64,000 bases of DNA, taken from positions 806,001-870,000 of the forward strand of contig BCHS01000003.1 in the NCBI GenBank assembly GCA_039545275.1. Reading direction: 5' to 3'. The notes below the pieces were generated by a model that worked only from the letters and a program-made list of their open reading frames with translations, did not search any database and had not been told where the DNA came from. This DNA is from Pseudomicrostroma phylloplanum. Its lineage: Eukaryota > Basidiomycota > Exobasidiomycetes > Microstromatales. Below are positions 32,500 through 43,469 of the stretch, piece after piece. Within the stretch, counting starts at the first letter, position 1; every line of letters starts with the position of its first letter. Position numbers and translations under genes: made by a program.

Positions 32500-33770
32500 G
32501 ATGAGAATGTCAGTGAGGCAGCAAAACAGTATCGAGATGCGATGGTGATCATTGCAGGCACACAATGAGATGTGGCATGAGTGTTCCTCATGGAAGTAGC
32601 CATGGGGTGGTTGATCCGATCTCGCGTCTGCTTCCGTGCCTGGCGCACTACTCCCACCGGAAAGACGCGGTACCCAAGTTGAAGCCACGCCGGACGCTCG
32701 GCCCCGCGAGCGATCGCGCCCGCGCGTTCACGTTCTGCTGATTGTGCCAAGCATATCCAGACATGTAGCACAGAGGCTCGAAAAGCTCTCGAACGTAGCT
32801 TGACTCTTGTTCCCTAGCCTCGGACACTCACAGTATGTATGCAGAAGTCAAGGCGTGCTGATGATGAGGTGCTCGTGGGAAGATGCTCTTCCTCAACTCG
32901 TGGGGAAGGGTACTGTAGCAAATGGAACTGTATGCTGCACCGAGGGGCGGGGAGTGCGAGGCGCGTGTGTCTGTCGGATATGGCCAGCTTTTTTCACTAT
33001 GCTCCGGGCGCCAGATGCACGCTGGAAGGGCCTCAGTGGCAGGATGATGGGCGAGAAGTTCGAGGTATAGGGTAGTGGTAGGTAGAGAGGAAAGGAGAGA
33101 TGGCGAGGGTCAAGGGAGTCTCAAGTGCGAGGTGATGTTGCCGACCACCTTAGCCTGTCTGCTCTTCCTCTTCTTGGGAAGCCCGTGGCAGAAGTGGTGT
33201 TGCACTGTCGGAGGCGCTGGCAGGCGGGGCGAAAGGGTGAGCGCGGCTCAAGGGGGACTTCGGTGCCTTCGTAGGCTTGTCGCTGTCTGCCTGGCCTTTG
33301 AGTGGCTGCTGCTGCTTGCTGCTGCCTCACCAACGTGATCCTGTAGTCCGTCCGAGAGTCTAAGAAGAAGCAGCTCCACGCCTCGCGCTTCCGCCCCACG
33401 TCTTCCCCTTTCCGCTCGCAAGCTGCCAAGGTCACCCACCAAAATGCATCGCTTCAAGCCCGAAAGTAGCCACACCTCGGTAGCCCGTCCATCGTCTAGA
33501 GGCAGGTGAGCATTCGTCAGCACTCGTGTAGGCTGCCAGTCTAATCTCCTAGGGAGGGGGTGACAGCCGCCAAGGCTCTGGCGCGCATCTGCTCCGAGCG
33601 GCAGCAGCCACGACCCACCAGCCCTTCTTCATGGCGTCGGCGATTTGCCGCCTGCTCGCGGGCCGCGGCCGGAAGGAAGGAGCGGGAGAGATATAAGTAG
33701 AAACCCCAGGCCTCCAGCCACCTCGGTTGGCATCTGCCTTCGAGCTCCCTTCAAACGTCAGCATAATAAG
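32500..33770. promoter_or_regulatory. Divergent promoter region, HPC2 / amine oxidase
   Basis: 1.27 kb between diverging genes. A good TATA-like element, ATATAAG at 33691-33697, lies about 75 bp before the oxidase ATG, which fits an inducible TATA-type promoter. The rest shows no recognisable gene. A short plus-strand ATG frame at 33443-33506 ends at a donor-like GTGAGC, but no downstream exon could be matched. Confidence 0.5.
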
Positions 33771-35529
33771 ATGGCCGGATCAGCGTCATCATCGTCGTCG
33801 TCGTCGTCAGCCTCATCCTCATCATCTGCGCCTCACCATATCGTAGTCGGAGCCGGCGTCTTCGGTACATCGACGGCTCTGACCGCGGTGCAGGCAGGGC
33901 ATGGAGTTACAGTGCTGGTGGGTTGATGACAGAGACATGGAGGAGACTCGCAGCTCGAATATGCACTGACTCGCATTGAGGGCATGACTGTTCGATCTTC
34001 CACAGGACCGAAGCAGCGATGGCTTCGTAGCACCCGATGGCGCTTCCTCCGATTTGAACAAGATCATCCGAGCTGATTACTCCGACGCCTTCTACCGCGT
34101 CCTGGGCAAGGAGGCCATCTCTGAGTGGCGCACCAGTCCCCTCTACTCTCCCTACTACCACGAAGATGGCGTCTTCTTCTACTCTGGTCAGGACGGAGAC
34201 CCGACCGCCTCGGAGTTCATGAAGCGCGGCGTGCAGAATGGCTCCATTGCCTCTGATGTTGAATACGAGCGAGCCGCGGTTGGAGTGCAGTTGCCTCGAG
34301 TGGCTCACCTCCTTGGCAGTGAGGAAGAAGGCAAGGCGTGCTTCCCTCCTTCTCTGAGAAATCGCGTCGGCGGTTTCATGAGCAAGATGGGAACGGGAGC
34401 TACTTCAGGTTACTGCAACCCTCGAGGAGGGTGGGCAGAAGCAAGGAACGCTACAGTTGCAGCTTTGCAAGAGGCTCAGAACCTGGGGGCTCAGCTGGTA
34501 GGCAACGCCGAGGTTTCGTCTCTGATCAGACAAAGCGGCAAGGTGGTTGGAATCAAGACGTCGGATGGGCGCAGCTTCACCGTTCGGAATGGAGGAGCAG
34601 TCATCATCTGTGCCGGCTCATGGACCACTGAGCTCCTCGTCAACAACCTCCTCCCGCCTACGCTTGGCAAAGCACTGGGTCAACCTGCATCCACTTCTGG
34701 CCAGACCGTCATCACTCTCCAGCTGGGAGAGGAAGACCGTCTAGCCCACAAGGGAGCACCTGTCACATTCAACATCCAGACTGGCTTCTACACCTTCGCA
34801 CCCGACGCCTCCGGTGTGCTCAAGGCGGCTATCCATGGGCCAGGCTACTGCTACCCGGCGCCTCCGTGCGGAGTTGTAGGCGATGCCTGCACATACCCGT
34901 CCTTCACCTGCTCCTCATCCGCTACTCCCACCTCCACTACCGTCCAGCCCAAAGGGATCCTCGGCGGACGAGCCACTCCCTTCCAACCCACGATCCAGAC
35001 GTGCAAAGAGGAGCGCGTGCCAGAGGGCAAGGATCGCGAAATGCTGCAGCAGCTCTTTGAAGTATACCCTGGCCTGAAGAAGTACGAATCAACGCTGCAG
35101 ACTAGGATCTGCTGGTACTCTGATACATTGGACGAGAATTGGATCATCGACGGTGTTCCGGGCCAGCATTCGGGAGAGTCTGTGGAGAATCTGTTCATCG
35201 CTACGGGTGATAGTGGACACGGCTTCAAGGTGAGCGGGTGCAACGGCATGTGGTCAATTGACACTGCCAGTATATGTATGCTGACAATTTCTCCTCTCTC
35301 TCCTCTTCTGCCCTTTCAGTTCCTGCCAACCATCGGCAAATACATCCTCGGCCGACTCCCATCCTCACAGCGTCCCGCCTCCGTCCCCGCCCTGAACGAG
35401 GAGCAGGCGCGACTCTGGTCTCTGGAGCACCACCGTCGCCTCAAGGAGGAGGTCGCTGCTGCTGCTGCTGCCAAAGAGGAGCACCAGGAGGAAGGAGATG
35501 CAACCAATAATGCGCGGGCGAGATTGTGA
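33771..35529 (+). CDS. FAD-dependent amine oxidase (fructosyl-amino acid / sarcosine oxidase family), probable peroxisomal
   Basis: Flavin oxidase of 526 residues, expected to oxidise the C-N bond of secondary or glycated amino acids with release of H2O2. Exons: 33771-33917, 34006-35229 and 35320-35529. The first intron is 88 nt. The second is 90 nt, a multiple of three with no stop. Removing it recreates SGHGFK|FLPTIGKYI, the conserved C-terminal FAD-binding motif of the family. The N-terminus has a Ser-rich stretch, then the Rossmann loop VVGAGVFGTSTAL. The substrate-domain motif RICWYSDTLDENWIID is typical. The last three residues, ARL, form a type-1 peroxisomal signal, consistent with known fungal fructosyl-amine oxidases. 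The exact substrate cannot be read from the sequence; a pipecolate- or saccharopine-oxidase role is possible. It converges with the WW/FF gene. Confidence 0.88.
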
Positions 35530-35720
35530 GGGCGATGGACGCTTTGGTGGGCGAGAACTGGTCGAGGTCGAATAGAAGTCACGAACAATGGGAGAGTAGA
35601 TGTTGGATATTCCAGCAGTGCATTGCACTGGGACAAGTAACGGGTAGCATTTGCCTTAGCAACTTCACTTAGACGAATCACATAGATGACCTCACCTCAC
35701 CGCTGTCCGCCTTGTCCCGA

Positions 35721-38479
35721 CTAGCCCGTCTGGAAGACCGTCTGCTTACGCCCTCCCAGCGTGCCCAAGTATTCTCTGATCCACCGATCGCGCGCCTCTG
35801 CGTCGTGTCTCCAAGCGCGATACCTCTGATCATTGCGCAGGATCGAGTGAATCTCCTCAATATCAACCTGGTCCGCCATGTCCACCAGACTGGGCACAGC
35901 CCCTTCCCCATCTGCATCGTCGTCGGTGGGCTCGATGCCCGCACCACCGCCAGAGGCGGCAGCCGTCTCGCCGAGGAGCTTGTGTGTTGTGGCCTCTTCC
36001 TCCCGACCTGCGCCGCTGGCCTTGCGCTCGGCTTCGGAGCGTAGACGACCCCAGAAGTCGACGAAGCTGTTCTCTGTAGGGAGTCATGAACAGGTTCGCG
36101 AGAAAGCAGTCAGTAAGTGCATGTTCTGGCAGTCACGTCACACGCCTGAATGAGTATGAGGCTCCACAACTCACCCTTGAGCATCTCGTCAAACTCTGTC
36201 CTTGCTTTCGTCTCCTTCTCCCTCTTCCAGAATCGCCACTCCTCAAGCAGAGCCTCTTCCTCCCCCATCTGTCGCACTCCACTGACAAAAGTTCCCATCT
36301 TCAGCCGCTCATACTCCGCATCGTCCCTCACCAGAGGCAGCACCACCTCCGCTTCGGCATTGAGCGCAGGAGCGTACTTGAGGAAGATGCCGCGGAGTTG
36401 TCCGCGCTTCTTGCTCGTTAGCGTCGCAATGTGCTCCTCGAACATCTGACGCTTCTGATGCACGCCGAGACCGGGTGCTTCGAACCGGGCGTCGCCTGCG
36501 AGCTGCTCTGAGATACGCGGCCAGGTGGACAGCGGGTCTCGGACAGCGTCGACGAGGAGCTCGCCAAAGTGAATGGCACTGTCGCCCCTGGTTGCCTCAC
36601 CGAGGGCTCGTCGGTTCTTGCGCTCGACTTCTTGACGATGGGCTCGGACCTGCTCTTCGCGATCTCGCAGGGCCTTCTCTCGGCGGTCGGCCGCATCGCG
36701 TGTCTTGTCGACTCCATTGCCATTGGCGGGAGAAGGGCTCGCCTTCTCTATAGGCCGTGGTGTCACGGTCGTAGCAAAGCTTCCCTTGGCCCACTTTGCG
36801 AAGAGCTCTGCCCTCAGCGAAGAGCTGCCAACGGCCTCGTACTCTTTCCTCTTCTCCATGTCTCCCATCTTCTTGATCTTAGGCCAGACGTCCTCTTTGA
36901 GCTCCTTGTCGCCCAGTGATGCCCATTGTCTCTCCTTCACGCTGCCGGCGACCTCTTCCAGCAGAGACAGAAAGCTTCGCTCAGCAGCTTCGGCAGCCCT
37001 ACGTTTCACCTCTCCAAGATCCTTGAGATGGGCCTTGAATTGCTTCTCTCGCTCACGGTCATCTCGCCCGAATCCGTAGAAACGCCGGTCCTTCTTGAAT
37101 TCCTTCCTGAAGTCGTCGAAGCGCGCACGAGTCGATTTGACGTGGTCGGCGAGGAGCTTCTTATACGCATCAGCTGGGCTGGCGGAGCTCTGCTCGGCGG
37201 AAGACGATGAGGCGGCGGCGGAGACAGCACCGCTGGAAGCGGGCGTCGCTACAGAGGGTGCTGCACCCGACTTCTTCTGCTCCCGTCTCTCTCGCAGGCG
37301 GATCTTGCTCCAGTCGTTGAATGCATCTTGGCGATCGCGCAGGTTGGCGAGGGCAGTATAGTCACTGAGATGAACGAATTTGGGCAGCTCATTGTCCCAA
37401 GGAGCCATGGGGTTGACCTCGTTGGGCGTTCCGTTCAACGTCGACAGCATGTGCAGGAAGAGAGCCTTGCCTTCCTCGACAGTCAGCAGGGGTCGCGCAG
37501 GGGATGCCGGCGGAGGCGCAAACCCGGGAGGAGGACCCCTATACCCCCCTGGAGGCGGAGGAGGTGGCTGGAAAGAAGACGGTGCCGGCGGCATAGGAGG
37601 CTGAGGAGGAGCCGAGGGAGGAGGTGGCCGGCTGGGAGCAGTCGAAGGCACCCCTGCTACTGGCTCTTCAGTCGCCTCTGCGGCCATCTCTGCCGCCAAC
37701 TGACGTTGCCATGCCTCCTCATCGGAATCCTCCCTGTCCGCTTCCTCCTCCTGCTCGTCTTGCACTGCTTCTGAGGTTCTTTGCTTCTTTGCAGCTGGTT
37801 GTTCGGGTGACTCGTCGCCATCTTCTTCTTCGTCTTCCCCCTCGCCACTGATGGGTGGACCACCTAGCAGCTCAGCTGCATCGATCCCAGGCTCAATTTC
37901 CCCCTGTGGCGCGGGGGCGTCGTCCTCCCTCTTCCGCTTGCCTTCATCTCGGAGCTCAGGCTCGTCCGCTGGCTCGTTTGGAGGGGCGTGCTCGTCAAGC
38001 GTCGAAGACACAGCTGGGGTTTGCTCGAATGGCTCCACTTCAGTCGCGGGCTCCTCGTTTGCAGCGTCAGCAGTTTCAGAGCCTTCAAGCTCCTCCACGG
38101 CCTGCCTGATCTCGTCTGGTATTGTCCACTCGCTGCGCTTTGATTCGACGTGAGTGTAGAAGACATTGCCGAGGTTCGTAGTGACCCTGAGCCAGCCAGG
38201 CGCACCAGGGATGGGATCCTTCTGCTTCGGCTTCTCCTTCTTCGGCTTCTTCTCGCTCAAGCGAGGTGTCGAAGCTATACCAGGAGGAGGACCAGAGTAG
38301 CCTATTGGCGGAGGAAAGGTGGCTGGATGCGCATGAGTGGACTGGCCGGTGGAGGCATTGAAGTAGTAGACCTGGCCATTGGGAGCGGCGTGCTGAGTCC
38401 AGCCGGGAGGAAGCGCAGCGGGACCGTTGTTCATGGAAGATGGTCCAGCAGCCCCAGTAAAGGCAGATGACCCAGGCAT
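35721..38479 (-). CDS. WW/FF-domain splicing and elongation factor (Dre4/Urn1/TCERG1-like)
   Basis: Nuclear scaffold of 885 residues linking spliceosome and Pol II. Two exons, 38479-36175 and 36073-35721, with a 101-nt intron that joins FDEMLK to ENSFVDFWGRL. First WW: LPPGWTQHAAPNGQVYYFN (about 22-50). Second WW-like: APGWLRVTTNLGNVFYTHV (about 95-125). A Pro-rich stretch and an acidic region follow. FF modules start around residue 330: EEGKALFLHMLSTLN, ARFDDFRKEFKKDRRFYGF and KERQWASLGDKELKEDVW, interspersed with Lys/Arg-rich helices. The order resembles fission yeast Dre4 and human TCERG1 more than Prp40, which usually has four or more FF repeats. The start was chosen at MPGSSAF, just before the first WW. 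It shares a 227-bp divergent promoter with RPB5. Confidence 0.85.
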
Positions 38480-38706
38480 ATGAGGCCGTGGAGTGATCGA
38501 GGTGAGGTGAGAGGGAGCAGCATAGTCTAGAAGAAGTGCCCCTTCCGTACGGGCACCTCGAAGCCTGGAGCCCTTTCCGTTTTGCGCGGAGTGGACTGAC
38601 TGCAAGCCAAATCTCAATTGTTCCGATCGTCCTTCCTACGACCATCCCTCTCCGCATAGCATCGCACCTCTTCCGCTCTACCAGTACTGCCTACTTTGCT
38701 CTGACG
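38480..38706. promoter_or_regulatory. Compact divergent promoter, WW/FF factor / RPB5
   Basis: Only 227 bp separate the two start codons, so both genes must use the same small promoter. No TATA element is visible. Confidence 0.5.
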
Positions 38707-39796
38707 ATGGATGACGAACGAGAGATCTCGAGGCTGTGGAGAGTCAACAAGACCATCCACGAGCTCGTGAGGGACAGGGTACGTAGCAGGCAGGATATGC
38801 GTCTCGTTACGAGCGGGTGCATCAGTCCGCTTTACTCACTTAGCCCTCCCCTCTACATCTACAACGACTCTTCTTGCAGGGCTTTCTGGTCGCCGATCAT
38901 GAAATCGAAGTGTCTCTGGACGACTTCAAGGCCGACTTTGCAGCTAATGGGACAGTAGATCGTCAGAAGCTCAATTTCTTCACCCACCTCAAGGACAATG
39001 AGGATGAGAAGATTCTCGTCTACTATGCCCTAGAGAAGAATGTTGGAATCAAGGGAATGAGGTCGTTCATTGGTATTCTGGAGGAGAAGAATATCCAGAG
39101 GGGGATTATGATCTGGAGTGAAAAGATGACATCGGCGGCTAGGAAGGTGAGTTGTTGATGATGCACGTACTTGCAGAGCTCGAGGGCCCGGGGAGGTCTC
39201 TATGGCCTTCCACAGACCGAAGCAATCGCTGCTCTGCAAGAAGGAGTGTAGAGAAAGAGAGATGTCGGCTTCTTGAGAGATGTGGCAATTGACTCGACGG
39301 TCTCATCTCGTTTCCGCCTATTCACTCCGTACAGGTCATTGACGCTATGCGGATGCAATTCAAGCTGGAGGACTTCGAAGAGGCAACTCTCTTGGTAAAC
39401 ATCACTCACCACCACCTCGTGCCGAAGCATGAAGTCATGACAAAGGAGGAGAAGACCGAGCTGTTGCAGAGGTAGTGAGTTCATCGCTTGTGACTAGCCC
39501 TGCTCCGAGGTGTTGCTCTGACATCGCATTTATCCTTGGTCCTCTTCCTTGCTTTAAAGTCGTCTGAAGGAGACTCAGCTGCCCCGAATTCAAATCAACG
39601 ATCCAGTGGCTAGATACTTTGGTCTGACTAGAGGTCAAGTCGTCAAGATCACGCGTCGTGAGTACCGCTGATGTACCCTCAGAGCCTCGTCTTCTGCCGA
39701 TCAACCGTACTGATCCTGAACTCGTTCTTCTCTGCTCTGCCCTCTCCAGCGTCGGAAACGTCGGGGAGGTACTGTTCGTACCGGATCTGCATCTGA
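38707..39796 (+). CDS. RPB5: RNA polymerase I, II and III shared subunit RPB5 (ABC27)
   Basis: Subunit common to all three nuclear RNA polymerases, at the downstream-DNA jaw; 207 residues. Five exons: 38707-38778, 38880-39146, 39335-39474, 39560-39657 and 39750-39796. Splicing restores the family sequence: [35 protein letters not shown], then [85 protein letters not shown]. For intron 3 the donor GTGAGT at 39475 was chosen over the GTAGTG at 39472 because only the former yields the conserved RYRLKE. The length equals the usual 205-215. Confidence 0.97.
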
Positions 39797-40024
39797 TCGG
39801 CTGGCCATTCTCCTCTGCTCCCCCCTCCTTGTACTTTTATCTTCCGTCCGTCTTCAATCCAAAAGCACACTAGCGTCATCATAAAGTCATGATCATTAGA
39901 GTTCGAGGAGGCAACGCGTCGTACAAGCGGGCAGAGGCAATATGCAGAGGGCATGATAGTGAGCAAGCAAGATCGACCGGTTCCTTTTCAGCCCTACGCG
40001 CTTATTTCATACCGTCCGCCCTGC

Positions 40025-42371
40025 CTACAACTCGATCAGAGCAGGCACCTCTGCTTTTTGCCATTGCGCCGAATTCCTGCCATTGGCATTCGCATTGGCC
40101 TCGTCAGGCTCAGTGGTAGGCACAGAGGGAGCGTCCCAGGCATAATACCCGCCTTCGCTACCATTGGGGACGCTCGGCTCTGCATGACCGTTGACGGCAT
40201 GCTGAGTCGGACCCTGGTGGTTTGACCCCGCATCGTATGGAGCCGAGGGGGCACTGCCGGCTGTAGGCGAGGTGATGCCGTTAGGATAGTGCTCCGACGC
40301 CGGTGCTTGAGCGTAGCCTGCCCCTTGGTAGGGATCGCTGGGCGCTCCTTGTTGTGGCTGGTAGGAGGGAGCGCCATGTGGGCCGCCTTGTTGAGAGGCG
40401 TTGTACTCATACGCCGGCTGCTGACCTTGGCCCTGACCATACTGCCGACCTTCCGGCTGCGCAGGAGCAAAGTACTGCTGCTGAGGTCCCGCGCTCGAAG
40501 CTGGCGGCGATGAAAGATGGGAGGGGGCGTACTGCTGCTGCTGTAGGGACTGCTGTTGGCCATGTGCGGCGTACGGAGTGGCTGGCGCTTGCTGTGGCGA
40601 TCCAATGGGCGCAGATGGCAGCGAAGGATACATACCTCCACTGCTCTCGGCGGTAGCTTGTTGGGGCTCGGACGGAGCATAGTGCGATTGCTGTGGCTGG
40701 AAAGGGGCCTGATGGGCCTGAGCATACGCCTGCTGTTGATGGTGCGGCTGCCAAGTGTAATTGTTCGGCTGCTGCTGAGCATAGGCAGGGTGATGCTGCG
40801 AAGGCTGCCCGTAGTCATACGCAGAAGCGGACGGAGGCTGATATCCGTATGCTCCGCTAGGACGAGACATCTGAGCGTCAAGGAGACGGTCGTAGAGCCG
40901 GACCGCCTCCGTCAGCTTGTCATGCATCGACATCAGGACACCATGCCTTCTCCCAGCCTCATCCAGACTGCGAGCCATCTTGGGCCGCGCCGCTGTTGCT
41001 TTGTCGTAAAGAGACTGCACTTGAGGGTTTGGCGCAGGCTCGGACCCGGTCTGTCGGGCATGCTGCTCTTGTAGACGAAGAGCTTGTGAGAAGCTCAGAA
41101 GTGAGTCAACGTCTTGGGGAGGAAGGTCCAAAGAGGGGGGGAGCGGTAGCTTCGATTGCTGCTCCGTCTGATACTGCAAACTTTGCGGGGGAGCACCAGG
41201 AGCATAAGCAGCTTCGTCACTGAAGTCAGCAGGGGCACTCGGTGGTGGCGGCGCGTACTCCCGCAAGCTGGCAGCAATGGCAGCTGCGAGGTCTGGGTCG
41301 TCGTCTGCATCTGTTCCCTCGAGCATGCGGCCGTTGGCTTGCCTAGTCGCTCTTTGTGCAGTGGGCTCAGAGGGTGCTGAGGTCAAACGTGAGCTCGAGG
41401 CACCTCCACTGTCCTGCAGCGAGAGCTTGATAGCTAGAGCCAAATCGTCCTCCTCGCGCTTGCTCTTCTTGGGCTTGCTTCCTGTCGTGGCTGAGCGATG
41501 ATGTGAGGCAGCGCCGCCCCTGCCCGATGGAGCGATCATGGGCGTCGCCGTGCTTGACGAGCGCGTGAGCTTTGGCAAGTTCTTAGGCGGGGCTTTCTTG
41601 TTGTAACAGCCATCACAAACTCTGACGTCCTGCCCAATGCCGTACCATGGCAGCGCCATTGCGTGAGATGAACATTGCTGACAGAAGACGTTGCCACAAT
41701 TTCTGCAGTGATGCTTCCTGTTGAACGTCGTGAAGCTGGTTCGACAGCGCAGACAGACCTCTCCATCAACCCATTCTGGCGCTGTGAGCGTCTCGACGAA
41801 GGCTGCTGAGGCAGCGACCGCTGCATCCGGGGTCGGGAAGTCGAAGCCTTCATCTTTCATCTGACGGTACGCTTGTGAGATATATCCCATTTGCGCGGGT
41901 TTCGCCTCCGAGACTCGGGCCCATTCCTGTATGAGGCGGAGAGCTTTGGCCTTGACCTCGTGATTGACGCCGGGGCTGCCGAGCATACGGGTCAGGGGGT
42001 CCATGAACTCTCGAGATGCCACTTCGGCGAGGAAGTGATCGCCTCCGTTCTTGATGCAGATGTCCGTGAGCTGTGAAAAGAGGCATAGAGGAGAGGTGTA
42101 CACAATCAGTATCACAGCCACAGCATACACTCGGCTCTGCCACTCCACATGCGCCACTTACCCCCAGGGCTAGTAGGACAACGTTTGGATTGGCATCTGT
42201 GATGCGCTTCTTGATGATCTGCATTGCGCTCTTGGGCTGAACTTGTTTGGATCTAACTTGATCGCAGACCTCGAGATTGAGAGCAATGTCCTCCTGTCCG
42301 GCTGGTAGCAGCTCTGAGGTGGCTTTGCCGACCAGGTCAGCGAAGGGGTCAGAGCCCCACCACAGGGACAT
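40025..42371 (-). CDS. VPS27: ESCRT-0 subunit Vps27 (Hrs)
   Basis: Endosomal sorting receptor for ubiquitinated cargo, 751 residues. Two exons, 42371-42162 and 42070-40025, with a 91-nt intron inside the VHS domain (NVVLLALG joined to LTDICIKNGGDHF). VHS about 1-140. FYVE zinc finger about 175-227: VCLRCRTSFTTFNRKHHCRNCG, with the R(K)HHCR PI3P-binding motif and eight Cys/His ligands visible through CDGCY. Two ubiquitin-interacting motifs: DDLALAIKLSLQDS (about 278) and DPDLAAAIAASLREY (about 328). A helical GAT-like segment (SFSQALRLQEQHAR) for Hse1 pairing follows. The long Gln/Tyr/Pro-rich tail ends in LIEL, a clathrin-box-like motif at the very C-terminus. Convergent with RPB5 and divergent from RPB1. 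Confidence 0.96.
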
Positions 42372-43469
42372 GATGGCAAGCGGATTGGGGCGCGAGGCTG
42401 CGCTTGGTCGGCCGGACGAGAGTCGTGGCGATACAGATGACGACGGACGGAGGATGAGATGAGAGCGTAGCAATGACGATGATGATGGTAGGAGGTAGTA
42501 TGCGATCACCTCGGAGATTGCAGCGTTGCTAACGGAAGGAGCCTCCCAGTCGAGTCTACCCCGGTGGAGTCGAGCTGAGCCACGCCACGCCAGGCGGGCA
42601 AGCCAAGCCAAGGCGGGGGCATTCCAGTGCGCGCGGTCGGAGGCGCCTCTGCCCGCCTGGCTCGTCTCATCGCAGGCGCCTCTTCCTCCTGCCACCGTCT
42701 CATCCTCCCTACCCATCCACTCTGCCACTGCTCCTTGGTCGGAGCATCCCCCCCTCCTCAGCCATTCGAAAGATCGCATACATTCGTACCGCTCGACTGC
42801 ATCCCTTCACTGGTGACCTGCAATCAGCCCTCGTACGGGAATCGCGTCTCCGAGCGTAAAGAAGAAGAAGGAAAGACAGATCGACTGGACTCGTACCCAC
42901 TGTGGCGTCTCCGATCAACATCCCCTTCTTCACCTTCACCTCGCTTCACACGACTCTCGCCACCTGAGGAAGCTCTGTATCGACAGACCGACGACTACTG
43001 CGCCCGTTCGAATCTGAACGAGGAGAGGATCATATTCCAAGCGACGGATCAAGGGCATTGAAGAAGCCAGCGTTGCACTCAGCTTGCTCCGCAAAGACGC
43101 GCTCTTCTTCGCCTTTCCTCAGCCTAAGGAATTGGATCTTTGGGTCGAACATCTTGGACGCAGTTTGGCTAGTGATTGGAGAGGCAGTAGATATAGATAA
43201 ACACCAGTAGTTCTGGCACACATAAAAAAGGGGAACACGGTCTTTTCTGGGTGGTGATTGCGTTGACAGGAGGAGAGATATTTGCCGAAGTCTTTGACTG
43301 AGTCAGTATCTTGCACTGCGTGCCGCCCTAGGTCTAGATCAAGCGGTGCTGATGCTCTCTCTGGCTCTTCCACTCGTGCAGTAGATACCGAAGAGCTGTC
43401 CGAGCCTAAAGCGGCAGACTTGCCCCTTCGCTTCATTACACACGCCGCCTCCCTAATCGCCTTCACATC
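42372..43469. promoter_or_regulatory. Divergent promoter region, VPS27 / RPB1
   Basis: 1.1 kb with no recognisable gene. It should contain both promoters. The RPB1 leader side is unremarkable; several short ORFs on both strands lack any family resemblance. Confidence 0.45.

Noticed and set aside
33443..33506. Short plus-strand ATG exon with GTGAGC donor
   Set aside because: No downstream acceptor gives a sensible product; joining to the oxidase leader puts the oxidase ATG out of frame. A TATA-like element at 33691 suggests transcription starts later.
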